DNA of 47,639 nucleotides from Pseudomonadota bacterium (GTDB lineage: Bacteria > Pseudomonadota > Gammaproteobacteria > Burkholderiales > Burkholderiaceae_C). A program made the position numbers and the translations under genes. Location of the stretch: assembly GCA_963204815.1 (NCBI GenBank), contig CAUJHQ010000100.1, forward strand, positions 1 to 47,639, read 5' to 3'. Shown piece after piece: positions 1 through 9,585 of this stretch; position 1 is the stretch's first letter; the number at the start of each line of letters is the position of its first letter. The notes under the pieces were generated by a model, which did no database searches, had not been told where the DNA came from, and saw only the letters and a list, made by a program, of their open reading frames with translations.

Positions 1-954
1 ACCCAGGTGCTGCGCTTCGGCAACGCGCGCGAGCTCTGCCTGGGGCTGGAGGTCGTGACCGCCGAGGGCGAGGTCTGGGAAGGCCTGAGCGGCCTGCGCA
101 AGGACAACACCGGCTACGACCTGCGCGACCTCTTCGTCGGCAGCGAAGGCACGCTGGGCATCATCACCGCGGCGACGCTGAAGCTGTTCCCGCTGCCGGC
201 GGCGCAGACCACGGCGCTCGCCGCCTGTGCATCGCTCGACGACTGCGTGGCGCTGCTGAACCTGGCGCGCGCGCGGCTGGGCGCCGGGCTCACCGGCTTC
301 GAGGTCATGGGCCGCTTCGCGCTGGACCTCGTGGCGCGCCACTTCCCGGCGCTGCCGCAGCCGCTGCCCGGCGTGCCGTGGACGGTGCTGCTCGAGCAGA
401 GCGACACCGAGGGCGAGGCCCAGGCGCACGCGCGCTTCGAGGCCCTGCTGGGCGACGCACTCGAGTCGGGCCATGTCAGCGACGCTGCGGTCGCCACCAG
501 CCTGGCGCAGAGCAAGGCGATGTGGCACCTGCGCGAGTCGATCCCGCTCGCGCAGGCCGAGGAAGGCCTCAACGTGAAGCACGACATCGCGCTGCCGGTG
601 TCGGCGATCCCGGCCTTCTGCGCCGCGACCGACGCCGCGCTGCAGGCACGCTTTCCCGGCGTGCGGCTGGTCAACTTCGGCCACCTGGGCGACGGCAACC
701 TGCACTACAACGTGCAGGGCCCGGAGGGCGGCGACGCGAAGGCCTTCCTGCAGGCGCACGAGCACGCCATCAACGAAATCGTCTACGACGCCGTGATGGC
801 GCACCAGGGTTCGATCAGCGCCGAGCACGGCGTGGGCCTGCTCAAGCGCGACGAACTCGTGCAGCGCAAGAGCCCGGTGGCGATGGACCTGATGCGGCGC
901 GTGAAGCGTGCACTCGACCCGTCGAACCGGCTGAACCCCGGCCGGGTGGTCTGA
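1..954 (+). CDS. FAD-linked oxidase, GlcD / D-2-hydroxyacid dehydrogenase family (5' truncated)
   Basis: The frame is already open at base 1 (Thr-Gln-Val-Leu-Arg), so the N-terminus lies outside the window. The visible 317 residues hold the end of the FAD-binding PCMH domain (VGSEGTLGII, about residue 48) and the complete C-terminal FAD-oxidase domain, with FGHLGDGNLHYN near residue 228 and EHGVGLLKR near residue 275. This family oxidises D-lactate, glycolate or D-2-hydroxyglutarate and passes electrons to quinone or ETF. The exact substrate cannot be read here; D-2-hydroxyglutarate dehydrogenase-like is my best guess. It converges on the DUF1178 gene with a 7-base gap. Confidence 0.85.
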   Translation, partial: TQVLRFGNARELCLGLEVVTAEGEVWEGLSGLRKDNTGYDLRDLFVGSEGTLGIITAATLKLFPLPAAQTTALAACASLDDCVALLNLARARLGAGLTGFEVMGRFALDLVARHFPALPQPLPGVPWTVLLEQSDTEGEAQAHARFEALLGDALESGHVSDAAVATSLAQSKAMWHLRESIPLAQAEEGLNVKHDIALPVSAIPAFCAATDAALQARFPGVRLVNFGHLGDGNLHYNVQGPEGGDAKAFLQAHEHAINEIVYDAVMAHQGSISAEHGVGLLKRDELVQRKSPVAMDLMRRVKRALDPSNRLNPGRVV

Positions 955-961
955 AGCGCCG

Positions 962-1414
962 CTACTGCAGCGGCCCCTTCAGCGCATTCGGCACCGGGAT
1001 CGCGACGACCTCGATGCCCTCTTCGTGCAGCGCGGCGCGCTGCTCCGGCGAGGCCTGGCCGCGGATCGCGCGGTGCTCGGTCTCGCCATAGTGGATGCGG
1101 CGCGCTTCCTCGGGGAAACGTTCGCCGACGTCCTCGGTGGTCTCGATCATGTGGCGCACCGCCTTCATCCACAGCGCCTGCAGGTCGGCGGATTGCGGCT
1201 CGGCAGCGGCCCGCGCCGGCGGCGCCGACGGCGCCGGCTCGCGCGCGCCGGACAGGTTGAGACGCGGCGCGCTCGGCAGCCGCGTCACGACGCGGTCGCT
1301 GCACAGCGGGCACTCGACGAGCCCGCGGCCGTTCTGGTCCATGAAATCGTCGTCGGACGCGAACCAGCCCTCGAAGCCGTGGCCGTTCGCGCAGCGCAGG
1401 TTGAGCACCTTCAT
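962..1414 (-). CDS. DUF1178 family protein
   Basis: A 150-residue protein starting MKVLNLRCANGHGFEGWF. Cys and His residues near the N-terminus (C8, H11) plus a CPLC pair near residue 40 resemble a small zinc ribbon. A low-complexity Ala/Pro linker follows. The C-terminal half has the family block RRIHYGETEHRAIRGQAS. The family is widespread in proteobacteria without an assigned function. The ATG at 1414 is chosen because the longer frame upstream only overlaps the Nudix gene in another frame. It sits 10 bases after the Nudix gene, so the two are probably co-transcribed downstream of nuoN. Confidence 0.85.
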   Translation of the reverse strand: MKVLNLRCANGHGFEGWFASDDDFMDQNGRGLVECPLCSDRVVTRLPSAPRLNLSGAREPAPSAPPARAAAEPQSADLQALWMKAVRHMIETTEDVGERFPEEARRIHYGETEHRAIRGQASPEQRAALHEEGIEVVAIPVPNALKGPLQ

Positions 1415-1424
1415 CGTCCGGCCA

Positions 1425-2033
1425 TCATAGGGTGCCGAGGTCGCCGGCGTCGGCCACCCACGGCAAGACCCACGCCCCCGCACGCCAACGCTGCAGCCAG
1501 TGCAGGCCGATGTGCGTCTTGACGTCGGGCAGCGCGCCCTGCGCGGCCAGCGCGTCGAGCTCGGCTTCGCTGTAGGTCTGCACCTCGACGAACTCGCCCT
1601 CGTCCAGCTTCTGCGGGCCGGCGACGAGCCCGCGCGCGAAGTAGATCCAGATGCTTTCCGACGAGTACGCGGCGGCGTTGTGGATCTCGCAGGCGAAGGC
1701 CCATTCGCGCGCGCGGTAGCCGGTTTCTTCGGCGAGCTCGCGCTTCGCGCAGGCCAGCGTGTCCTCGCCGGCGTCGAGCTTGCCGGCCGGGAACTCGATG
1801 ATCGCGCGGCCGATCGGGTAGCGGTACTGCCGCACCATGACGACGCGGCCATCGTCGAGCAGCGGCACGACGGCGACGGCGCCCGGATGCCGGATGTATT
1901 CGCGCGTGGCACGGCCACCGTCCGGCAGGGCCACGTCGTCGCGGCGCACTTCGAGGAAGCCGCCTTCCAGCAGCGTGCGGCCGCCGAGGCGGCGCTCGAT
2001 CAGGTGCGTGTCGTCGGGGTCGGCCGGCGGCAC
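1425..2033 (-). CDS. Nudix hydrolase, ADP-ribose pyrophosphatase type
   Basis: This 202-residue protein has a complete Nudix box from G84 to Y106 (GX5EX7REUXEEXGU, with E90, R98, E99, E102 and E103 all present). It binds the divalent metals that hydrolyse nucleoside-diphosphate-linked substrates. The preceding strand VVMVRQYRYPIGRAIIEFPAG is typical of the ADP-ribose pyrophosphatase (NudF-like) subfamily rather than MutT. It likely clears ADP-ribose or similar compounds in the cytosol. It lies 10 bases after nuoN, and a Nudix gene after nuoN is a recurrent arrangement in Burkholderiales. Confidence 0.88.
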   Translation of the reverse strand: MPPADPDDTHLIERRLGGRTLLEGGFLEVRRDDVALPDGGRATREYIRHPGAVAVVPLLDDGRVVMVRQYRYPIGRAIIEFPAGKLDAGEDTLACAKRELAEETGYRAREWAFACEIHNAAAYSSESIWIYFARGLVAGPQKLDEGEFVEVQTYSEAELDALAAQGALPDVKTHIGLHWLQRWRAGAWVLPWVADAGDLGTL

Positions 2034-2043
2034 CGCGCGGGCC

Positions 2044-3519
2044 TCAGCTCGTCAGCGCCTTGATGATGGCGTCGCGGCAGACCGCCATCAGGCCGCCCGG
2101 CAGCAGGCCGAAGCCCAGCACCGCCAGGCCATTGACGGCGAGCAGCGCGCTGACGCCATGACCCTGCACGACCGGCGCGGTCTGCGTCGGCTCGTCGAAG
2201 TACATGGTCTTCACGATGCGCAGGTAGTAGAACGCGCCCACCAGCGACAGCAGCACCGCGAAGATGGCCAGGTACAGGTAGCCGGCGACGTTGGTCGTGA
2301 TCAGCGCCTGCAGCACCGCCAGCTTGGCGTAGAAGCCCACCATCGGCGGCACGCCGGCGAGCGAGAACATGAACACCGTCATCACGCCGGCGACCCACGG
2401 GCTGCGCTTGGCGAGGCCGGCGAGGTCCTCGATGCGCTCGCTCTCGAAGCCCTGGCGCGACAGGAACATGATGAGGCCGAAGGTGCCCAGCGTCGTCAGC
2501 ACGTAGGCCACCAGGTAGAACATCGACGAGCTGTACGCGTTGCCGGCCGACAGCGTGTTGCCGCTGACGACGCCGGCCGACAGGCCGAGCAGCACGAAGC
2601 CCATCTGCGCGATGGTGGAGTAGGCCAGCATGCGCTTCAGGTTGGTCTGCGCAATGGCGGCGACGTTGCCCACCACCAGCGAGCCGACCGCCAGCACGAT
2701 GAACATCTGCTGCCAGTCGACCGCGAGGCCGAGCAGGCCTTCGACGAGCAGGCGGATGATGATCGCGAAGGCGGCGAACTTCGGCGCCCCGCCGATCATC
2801 AGCGTGATCGAGGTCGGCGCGCCCTGGTAGACGTCGGGCACCCACATGTGGAAGGGCACGGCACCGAGCTTGAAGGCCAGGCCGGCGACGATGAACACGA
2901 CGCCGAAGATCAGCACTTCCTTGTTGATGCGGGGATTGCTGGCGATCTGCTCGAAGACCTTCGGGATCTCGAGCGAGCCGGTGGCGCCGTACATCATCGA
3001 AAGGCCGTACAGCAGGAAGCCGCTGGCGAGCGCGCCCAGCACGAAGTACTTCATCGCCGCCTCGATGCTGACGGCGTGGTCGCGGCGCAGCGCGACCAGT
3101 GCGTACAGGCTCAGGCTCATCACCTCCAGGCCGAGGTAGACGACGAGGAAGTTGTTCGCCGAGGTCATGACGCTGATGCCCAGCAGCACGAACAGGCTCA
3201 GCGTGAAGAACTCGCCCTTCAGCATGTCGCGGCTGCCCAGCGTGGGCCGCGCGTAGGCGATCGTGATCATCATCGCCACCGCCGCGAAGAAGGCCAGCAG
3301 GTGGCCCATCGGGTCGGTCACGACGGTGCCGTTCATGCCGTACAGCGTGGCGCCGCCGTTGAAGTAGCCCAGGTGCATGGCGGCGAACACGCCGATGGCC
3401 CCCTGCGTCATCCAGAACGTGGGCCGGCGCTGTTCGTCGGTGACGAAGAGATCGGCGATCGTGATCACGCAGACCGCGAACAGCAGCCAGATCTCGGGGT
3501 AGAGGACGAGCCAGTTCAT
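2044..3519 (-). CDS. nuoN: NADH-quinone oxidoreductase subunit N
   Basis: A 491-residue polytopic membrane protein, one of the three Mrp-antiporter-like proton-pumping subunits of complex I. Nearly the whole chain is hydrophobic helices. It contains the proton-pump motif region PFHMWVPDVYQGAPT (about 240), with conserved lysines in the middle helices (FKLGAVPFH, NLKRMLAYSTIAQMG). Length is normal for NuoN. It is the last nuo gene, starting one base after the nuoM stop, so it is tightly coupled. Confidence 0.97.
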   Translation of the reverse strand: MNWLVLYPEIWLLFAVCVITIADLFVTDEQRRPTFWMTQGAIGVFAAMHLGYFNGGATLYGMNGTVVTDPMGHLLAFFAAVAMMITIAYARPTLGSRDMLKGEFFTLSLFVLLGISVMTSANNFLVVYLGLEVMSLSLYALVALRRDHAVSIEAAMKYFVLGALASGFLLYGLSMMYGATGSLEIPKVFEQIASNPRINKEVLIFGVVFIVAGLAFKLGAVPFHMWVPDVYQGAPTSITLMIGGAPKFAAFAIIIRLLVEGLLGLAVDWQQMFIVLAVGSLVVGNVAAIAQTNLKRMLAYSTIAQMGFVLLGLSAGVVSGNTLSAGNAYSSSMFYLVAYVLTTLGTFGLIMFLSRQGFESERIEDLAGLAKRSPWVAGVMTVFMFSLAGVPPMVGFYAKLAVLQALITTNVAGYLYLAIFAVLLSLVGAFYYLRIVKTMYFDEPTQTAPVVQGHGVSALLAVNGLAVLGFGLLPGGLMAVCRDAIIKALTS

Positions 3520-3520
3520 G

Positions 3521-4996
3521 TCAGTTGAGCTTCGAGACGGCCACGTGCTTGAGCAACTCGCTCACGGAGACCTGCATCACGTCGGTGAAGGGCTTCGGAT
3601 GGAGGCCCATCCAGAGCACGGCGATGGCGAGGACGGAGAGCATCAGGAACTCGCGGCCGCTGAGGTCCTTCAGCGCCTTCACGTCGTCGTTGGCGACGTC
3701 GCCGAAGTAGACGCGCTTGACCATCCACAGCGTGTACGCGGCGCCGAAGATCAGCGTCGTCGCGGCGAGCGCGGCGATGAAGAAGTTGTACTTCACGGCG
3801 CCCAGGATCACCATCCATTCGCCGACGAAGCCGGCGGTGCCCGGCAGGCCGCAGTTGGCCATCGCGAACAGCACCGCGAAGGCGGCGAACTTGGGCATCG
3901 TGTTGGCGACGCCGCCGTAGCTGGCGATCTCGCGGCTGTGCACGCGGTCGTAGAGCACGCCGATGCACAGGAACATCGCGCCCGAAACGAAGCCGTGGCT
4001 GATCATCTGCACGATCGCGCCCTGCACGCCGAGTTCGTTGAAGATGAAGAAGCCCAGCGTGACGAAGCCCATGTGCGCGATCGAGCTGTAGGCCACGAGC
4101 TTCTTCATGTCCTGCTGGACCAGCGCGACGAGGCCGATGTAAAGCACCGCGATCAGGCTGAGCGCGATGATGAACCACGCGTACTCGCGGCTCGCGTCGG
4201 GGGCGATCGGCATGCTGAACCGCAGGAAGCCGTAGGCGCCCAGCTTCAGCATGATGGCCGCCAGCACCACCGAGCCGCCGGTCGGCGCCTCGACGTGGGC
4301 GTCGGGCAGCCAGGTGTGCACCGGCCACATCGGCACCTTCACCGAGAAGGCGGCGAAGAAGGCGAAGAACAGCAGCGCCTGCACCGACAGCGGCAACGGC
4401 AGCTTGTGCCAGGTGAGGATGTCGAAGCTGCCGCCGCTCTTGTAGTAGAGGTAGACCAGCGCGATCAGCATCAGCAGCGAGCCGAGCAGCGTGTACAGGA
4501 AGAACTTGAACGCCGCGTAGACGCGGTTCGGTCCGCCCCAGACGCCGATGATGATGTACATCGGGATCAGCGTCGCTTCGAAGAAGACGTAGAACAGCAG
4601 GCCGTCGACCGCGGAGAACACGCCGACCATCAGGCCCGACAGGATCAGGAACGCGCCCATGTACTGGGCAACGCGGTCCTGGATGACTTCCCAGGCGGCG
4701 ATGACGACGATGACGGTGATGAAGGCCGTCAGCAGCACGAACCACACCGAGATGCCGTCGACGCCGAGGTGGTAGTGGACGTTGAAGCGCGCGATCCAGA
4801 GCACCTTCTCCTGGAACTGCATCGCCGCGGTGGTGGTGTCGAAACCGGTGACCAGCGGCACGGTGACGGCGAAGGCGACGAGCGCGCCGACGAGCGCGAT
4901 CGCGCGCACGACACCGGCATTGCGATCGTTGCCGATGGCCAGCAGCAGCACGCCGAAGGCGATCGGCAGCCAGATGGCAAGACTCAGGAGACCCAT
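3521..4996 (-). CDS. nuoM: NADH-quinone oxidoreductase subunit M
   Basis: This 491-residue membrane subunit of complex I belongs to the Mrp/NuoLMN antiporter-like family that drives proton pumping in the distal membrane arm. It shows FNVHYHLGVDGISVWFVLLT near residue 70 and the pump signature VPMWPVHTWLPDAHVEAPT near residue 220. The broken-helix lysine region QQDMKKLVAYSSIAHMG is also present. Length is typical (about 490). It lies 31 bases after nuoL. Confidence 0.97.
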   Translation of the reverse strand: MGLLSLAIWLPIAFGVLLLAIGNDRNAGVVRAIALVGALVAFAVTVPLVTGFDTTTAAMQFQEKVLWIARFNVHYHLGVDGISVWFVLLTAFITVIVVIAAWEVIQDRVAQYMGAFLILSGLMVGVFSAVDGLLFYVFFEATLIPMYIIIGVWGGPNRVYAAFKFFLYTLLGSLLMLIALVYLYYKSGGSFDILTWHKLPLPLSVQALLFFAFFAAFSVKVPMWPVHTWLPDAHVEAPTGGSVVLAAIMLKLGAYGFLRFSMPIAPDASREYAWFIIALSLIAVLYIGLVALVQQDMKKLVAYSSIAHMGFVTLGFFIFNELGVQGAIVQMISHGFVSGAMFLCIGVLYDRVHSREIASYGGVANTMPKFAAFAVLFAMANCGLPGTAGFVGEWMVILGAVKYNFFIAALAATTLIFGAAYTLWMVKRVYFGDVANDDVKALKDLSGREFLMLSVLAIAVLWMGLHPKPFTDVMQVSVSELLKHVAVSKLN

Positions 4997-5027
4997 GTTC
5001 TTCTCGCTCTTTTCTTCGTCTGCCCGT

Positions 5028-7058
5028 TCAGCGCATCAGGCCGCCCAGGAAGGGCCACAGCCGCCAGGTCATGAAGCCGAAGATGCCCAGCAGCATCACC
5101 AGCGCGTACCAGTAGAGGTGGCCGGTCTGCACCTGGCGCACCAGCCCCGCCAGCGCACCGACGGCACGCGCCGAGCCGTTGATCAGGCCGTCGATCACGC
5201 CGACGTCGCCGCCCTTCCACAGCCCCTGCCCGAGCAGGCGGGCGGCACGCGCGAGCACGTTCTCGTTGAACCAGTCCATGTAGTACTTGTTCTCGAGCAC
5301 GGTGCGCAGCGGCTTGAGCGCGCGGTCGAACGCGGCCGGGATGGACGGCGCCTTCAGGTAGAACAGCCACGCCGTCGCGACGCCGGCCACGGCCAGCCAC
5401 AGCGGCAGCGTCGACACCGAGTGCAGCGCCATCGCCAGCGGGCCGTGGAACTCCTTGGCCAGCTCGGCCATCGCCGGGTGCTTGGCAGCGTCGATGAAGA
5501 TGGCGTCCTTGAAGAAGTCGCCGTAGAGCATCGGGCCGATCGTCATGTAGCCGATGACGACCGAAGGCACGGCCAGCAGCAGCAGCGGCGCCGTCACGAC
5601 CCAGGGCGACTCGTGCGGGATGTGCGCGTGGCCGTGGTCGTCGTGCGCGTGGTCGTCGGCGGGCGGGAACGGCTTGTGGTGGAAGCGTTCCTTGCCGTGG
5701 AAGACCAGGAAGTACATGCGGAACGAGTAGAAGGCGGTCACGAAGACGCCTGCCACCACCGCGATGTTCGCGAACCAGGCCCCCGGCAGGTGGCTCAGGT
5801 GCACCGCCTCGATGATGCTGTCCTTGCTGTAGAAGCCGGCGAACAGCGGCGTGCCGATCAGCGCCAGGCTGCCCAGCAGCGAGGTGATCCACGTGATGGG
5901 CATGTACTTGCGCAGGCCACCCATGTTGCGGATGTCCTGGTCGTGGTGCATGCCGATGATCACCGAGCCCGCGCCCAGGAAGAGCAGCGCCTTGAAGAAG
6001 GCGTGCGTCATCAGGTGGAACACCGCCACCGAGTAGGCGGAGACGCCGAGCGCCACCGTCATGTAGCCCAGCTGCGAGAGCGTGGAGTACGCGACGACGC
6101 GCTTGATGTCGTTCTGGATGATGCCCATGAAGCCCATGAACAGGGCCGTGATGGAGCCGATGACGAGCACGAAGTTGAGCGCGGTGTCCGACAGCTCGAA
6201 CAGCGGGCTCATGCGCGCCACCATGAAGATGCCGGCGGTGACCATCGTCGCGGCGTGGATCAGCGCCGAGATCGGCGTCGGGCCTTCCATCGAGTCGGGC
6301 AGCCAGACGTGCAGCGGGAACTGCGCGCTCTTGCCCATCGCGCCGATGAACAGGCAGATGCAGATCACGGTGATCAGCATCCAGTCGCCGCCCCAAGTGG
6401 GGTACGGGAAGACGATCGTGGACAGCTCGCCAGCCTTCGCGAACGCCTCGGCGTAGCTCAGCGTGCCGGCGTAGGCGACGATCAGGCCGATGCCGAGGAT
6501 GAAGCCGAAGTCGCCGACCCGGTTCACCAGGAAGGCCTTCATGTTGGCGAAGATCGCCGTCGGCCGCTTGAACCAGAAGCCGATCAGCAGGTAGCTCACG
6601 AGGCCCACCGCTTCCCAGCCGAAGAACAGCTGCAGGAAGTTGTTGCTCATCACGAGCATCAGCATCGAGAACGTGAACAGGCTGATGTACGAGAAGAAGC
6701 GCTGGTAGCCCGGGTCCTCTTCCATGTAGCCGATGGTGTAGATGTGCACCATCAGCGACACGAAGGTCACGACGCACATCATCATCGCCGTCAGGCCGTC
6801 GACGAGGAAGCCGATCTCCATCTTCAGGCCGCCGACGACGGCCCACTCGTAGATGGTGGCGCTGAAGCGGGCGCCGTCCACCGCCACCGCCTTCAGCACG
6901 ATGGCCGAGCAGATGAACGAGATCAGCACGCCGAGGATGGTGGCGATGTGCGCGCCGCGGCGGCCCACGGCCTTGCCGAACAGGCCCGCCACGATGGCGC
7001 CGGCCAGCGGCGCGAGCGGCACCGTGAGGAGGAGGTTCTGGGACAGTGTGGCCGCCAT
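5028..7058 (-). CDS. nuoL: NADH-quinone oxidoreductase subunit L
   Basis: A 676-residue membrane subunit, the largest and most distal proton-pumping subunit of complex I. The pump signature reads FPLHVWLPDSMEGPTPISALIHAATMV (about 240). A histidine-rich cytoplasmic segment (DDHAHDDHGHAHIPH, about 460) sits before the long C-terminal lateral helix and last membrane span. That His/Asp-rich insert is common in betaproteobacterial NuoL. The gene starts one base after the nuoK stop. Confidence 0.97.
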   Translation of the reverse strand: MAATLSQNLLLTVPLAPLAGAIVAGLFGKAVGRRGAHIATILGVLISFICSAIVLKAVAVDGARFSATIYEWAVVGGLKMEIGFLVDGLTAMMMCVVTFVSLMVHIYTIGYMEEDPGYQRFFSYISLFTFSMLMLVMSNNFLQLFFGWEAVGLVSYLLIGFWFKRPTAIFANMKAFLVNRVGDFGFILGIGLIVAYAGTLSYAEAFAKAGELSTIVFPYPTWGGDWMLITVICICLFIGAMGKSAQFPLHVWLPDSMEGPTPISALIHAATMVTAGIFMVARMSPLFELSDTALNFVLVIGSITALFMGFMGIIQNDIKRVVAYSTLSQLGYMTVALGVSAYSVAVFHLMTHAFFKALLFLGAGSVIIGMHHDQDIRNMGGLRKYMPITWITSLLGSLALIGTPLFAGFYSKDSIIEAVHLSHLPGAWFANIAVVAGVFVTAFYSFRMYFLVFHGKERFHHKPFPPADDHAHDDHGHAHIPHESPWVVTAPLLLLAVPSVVIGYMTIGPMLYGDFFKDAIFIDAAKHPAMAELAKEFHGPLAMALHSVSTLPLWLAVAGVATAWLFYLKAPSIPAAFDRALKPLRTVLENKYYMDWFNENVLARAARLLGQGLWKGGDVGVIDGLINGSARAVGALAGLVRQVQTGHLYWYALVMLLGIFGFMTWRLWPFLGGLMR

Positions 7059-7059
7059 G

Positions 7060-7371
7060 TCAGCCCTTGAGCTCGTCGAGTTCTTCGACGTTGATCGATG
7101 CGCGATTGCGGAACAGCACGACGAGGATCGCCAGGCCGATGGCCGATTCGGCCGCCGCCACCGTGAGGATGAAGAACACGAACACCTGGCCTGCCATGTC
7201 GCCCAGGTAGTGCGAGAAGGCGACGAAGTTCAGGTTGACGGCGAGCAGCATCAGCTCGATCGCCATCAGCAGCACGATCAGGTTGCGCCGGTTCAGGAAG
7301 ATGCCGACCACCGACATGGCGAACAGGATGCCGCCGAGCGAGAGGTAGTGGCCGAGGGTGATCGGGCCCAT
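7060..7371 (-). CDS. nuoK: NADH-quinone oxidoreductase subunit K
   Basis: A small subunit (103 residues) with three predicted membrane helices. Conserved membrane glutamates appear in [15 protein letters not shown] (about E39) and [13 protein letters not shown] (about E75); these are part of the proton path near the quinone module. Its ATG overlaps the nuoJ stop by one base (TGATG), which indicates translational coupling and fixes the start. Confidence 0.96.
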   Translation of the reverse strand: MGPITLGHYLSLGGILFAMSVVGIFLNRRNLIVLLMAIELMLLAVNLNFVAFSHYLGDMAGQVFVFFILTVAAAESAIGLAILVVLFRNRASINVEELDELKG

Positions 7372-8012
7372 CACGCCTTCCCCCCTTCGTTGGCCTGCTT
7401 GGCGGCGGCCGGTGCGTCGACCACCGGCGGCATCTTGATGAGGCGCACGCGGTCTGCCTTCCTCACCTTGACCTGCTGGCTGGCGTCCTGGTGGCGGCTG
7501 TCCTTGCGGCCGCGCAGCGTGAGCGCGATGGCGGCGATGATGGCCACCAGCAGCAGCACGGCGGCGATCTGCAGCGGGTACAGGTAGTGGGTGTAGAGCT
7601 CGATGCCGAGCATCTTCGTGTTGCCCATCTGCTGCGCCTTGGCGGCGAGCTCGGGTGCCTGCGTCGGCTGGAAGCCGTGCAGCAGCACGGCGGCCATCTC
7701 CAGGGCGATGACCACGCCCACCATCGCGGCAAGCGGGAAGTGCTGCCAGAAGCCCTGCCGCACGTTGTCGCTGTTGATGTCCAGCATCATGACGACGAAG
7801 AGGAACAGCACCATCACCGCGCCGACATAGACGAGCACGAGCGTGATGGCCAGGAACTCGGCCTTCAGCAGCATCCACACGCAGGACGCGCTGAAAAATG
7901 CGAGCACGAGGAAGAGCGCCGCATGCACCGTGCTGCGGGCCGTGATGACGCGGAACGATGCAAACAGCAGCACCGCCGAGAAGACGTAGAAGAGCGCAGT
8001 CGTGGTATTCAT
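7371..8012 (-). CDS. nuoJ: NADH-quinone oxidoreductase subunit J
   Basis: A 213-residue complex I membrane subunit with five hydrophobic helices. It includes [20 protein letters not shown] (about residues 55-75), which carries the pi-bulge helix ([11 protein letters not shown]) important in active/deactive transitions. The C-terminus is a charged cytoplasmic tail. The start [11 protein letters not shown] at 8012 lies two bases after the nuoI stop; longer upstream frames read into nuoI and are rejected. Confidence 0.95.
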   Translation of the reverse strand: MNTTTALFYVFSAVLLFASFRVITARSTVHAALFLVLAFFSASCVWMLLKAEFLAITLVLVYVGAVMVLFLFVVMMLDINSDNVRQGFWQHFPLAAMVGVVIALEMAAVLLHGFQPTQAPELAAKAQQMGNTKMLGIELYTHYLYPLQIAAVLLLVAIIAAIALTLRGRKDSRHQDASQQVKVRKADRVRLIKMPPVVDAPAAAKQANEGGKA

Positions 8013-8014
8013 GT

Positions 8015-8512
8015 TCAGCGGTACTTCGCGTCCGCCTCGCGGTTCGCGGCGATGTCCTTCTCGTAGCGGTCGCCCACCGCGAGCAGCATGTCCTTCGTGA
8101 AGTACAGGTCGCCGCGCTTCTCGCCGTGGTACTCGAAGATGTGCGTCTCGACGATCGAGTCGACCGGGCAGCTTTCCTCGCAGAAGCCGCAGAAGATGCA
8201 CTTGGTGAGGTCGATGTCGTAGCGCGTGGTGCGGCGGCTGCCGTCGGCGCGCACGTCGGATTCGATCGTGATGGCCATCGCCGGGCACACCGCTTCGCAG
8301 AGCTTGCAGGCGATGCAGCGTTCCTCGCCGTTGTCGTAGCGGCGCAGCGCGTGCAGGCCGCGGAAGCGCGGCGACAACGGCGTCTTCTCTTCCGGGAACT
8401 GGATCGTGATGTTCTTGGCCAGGAAGTAGCGGCCCGTGAGCTTCATGCCCTTGAAGAGCTCGGCGAGCAGGAAGCTGGAGAACAGGTCCTTGATGGCGGT
8501 GATGCTCGACAT
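8015..8512 (-). CDS. nuoI: NADH-quinone oxidoreductase subunit I (2x[4Fe-4S])
   Basis: A 165-residue 8Fe ferredoxin-like subunit that carries clusters N6a and N6b between NuoG and NuoB. Two textbook CX2CX2CX3CP motifs are visible: [12 protein letters not shown] (about 66-77) and [12 protein letters not shown] (about 107-118). The N-terminus [16 protein letters not shown] is an amphipathic membrane-contact helix. Length is typical for bacterial NuoI. It lies between nuoH and nuoJ with gaps under 10 bases. Confidence 0.97.
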   Translation of the reverse strand: MSSITAIKDLFSSFLLAELFKGMKLTGRYFLAKNITIQFPEEKTPLSPRFRGLHALRRYDNGEERCIACKLCEAVCPAMAITIESDVRADGSRRTTRYDIDLTKCIFCGFCEESCPVDSIVETHIFEYHGEKRGDLYFTKDMLLAVGDRYEKDIAANREADAKYR

Positions 8513-8520
8513 GGTGGGCC

Positions 8521-9582
8521 TCACTTCCAGATGTTGAACGGCGACTGGATCCACAGGCCCACGACCACCAGCCACACCAGTGTGATCGGGATGAAGATCT
8601 TCCAGCCCAGGCGCATGATCTGGTCGTAGCGGAAGCGCGGGAACGTGGCGCGCACCCAGAGGAACATCGTGACGACGACGAAGACCTTGATGGCGAGCCA
8701 GATCCAGCCCGGGATGAACGAGAGGAACTCCACCGGCGGCAGCCAGCCGCCCAGGAACATCAGCACGCACAGCGTGCTGACGAGGATCATGTTCGCGTAC
8801 TCGGCCAGGAAGAACATCGCGAACGACATGCCCGAGTACTCGATCATGTGGCCGGCGACGATCTCGCTCTCGCCTTCCACGACGTCGAACGGGTGGCGGT
8901 TCGTCTCTGCCAGGCCGGCGATGAAGTAGACGACGAAGATCGGCAGCAGCGGCAGCCAGTTCCACGACAGGATGCCGACGCCCATGCTGGCGAAGAGGCC
9001 CTTGCCCTGGCTCATGACGATGTCCGTCATGTTCATGCTGGCCGACACCATCAGCACGACGACGAGCGCGAAGCCCATCGCGATTTCGTAGCTGACCATC
9101 TGCGCCGAGGCGCGCAGCGCGCCCAGGAAGGCGTACTTCGAGTTGCTGGCCCAGCCGGCGATGATGACGCCGTAGACCTCCAGCGAGGTGATCGCCATCA
9201 GGAACAGCAGGCCGGCGTTGACGTTGGCCAGCACGACCTCGGGGCCGAACGGCACAACCGCCCAGGCAGCCAGCGCCGGCATGATGGTCATCACCGGGCC
9301 GAGGAAGAACAGGCCCTTGTTGGCCGCCGTCGGGCGGATGATCTCCTTGAAGATCAGCTTCACCGCATCGGCGATCGGCTGCAGCAGGCCGCCCGGGCCG
9401 ACGCGGTTGGGTCCGAGGCGGATCTGCGTGAAGCCGATGCCCTTGCGCTCCCAGAGCGTGAGGTAGGCGACGCAGATCATCAGCGGCAGCACGACCGCGA
9501 CGATCTTGATCAGGCTCCAGAGCACGAGCCACAGGCCGGTGCCGAGCGTCGCGTTGGCGAATTGGTGGAGAGGGTCGAACAT
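8521..9582 (-). CDS. nuoH: NADH-quinone oxidoreductase subunit H
   Basis: A 353-residue membrane subunit that forms the heel of complex I and most of the quinone-binding chamber. Conserved blocks seen are [20 protein letters not shown] (about 50-70), [26 protein letters not shown] (about 220) and the C-terminal [18 protein letters not shown]. The acidic residues in the ETNRHPFD loop, which lead the proton-coupling path from the quinone site, are intact. Confidence 0.97.
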   Translation of the reverse strand: MFDPLHQFANATLGTGLWLVLWSLIKIVAVVLPLMICVAYLTLWERKGIGFTQIRLGPNRVGPGGLLQPIADAVKLIFKEIIRPTAANKGLFFLGPVMTIMPALAAWAVVPFGPEVVLANVNAGLLFLMAITSLEVYGVIIAGWASNSKYAFLGALRASAQMVSYEIAMGFALVVVLMVSASMNMTDIVMSQGKGLFASMGVGILSWNWLPLLPIFVVYFIAGLAETNRHPFDVVEGESEIVAGHMIEYSGMSFAMFFLAEYANMILVSTLCVLMFLGGWLPPVEFLSFIPGWIWLAIKVFVVVTMFLWVRATFPRFRYDQIMRLGWKIFIPITLVWLVVVGLWIQSPFNIWK

Positions 9583-9585
9583 GGC

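Noticed and set aside
2034..2043. A DUF2818 gene between nuoN and the Nudix gene, which I recall from related genomes
   Set aside because: Only 10 bases separate the two genes, so it is absent here.
1837..3528. 563-residue plus-strand frame antisense to nuoN
   Set aside because: Composition is almost entirely Arg/His/Gln/Asp/Ala with no recognisable domain. nuoN on the minus strand explains the region.
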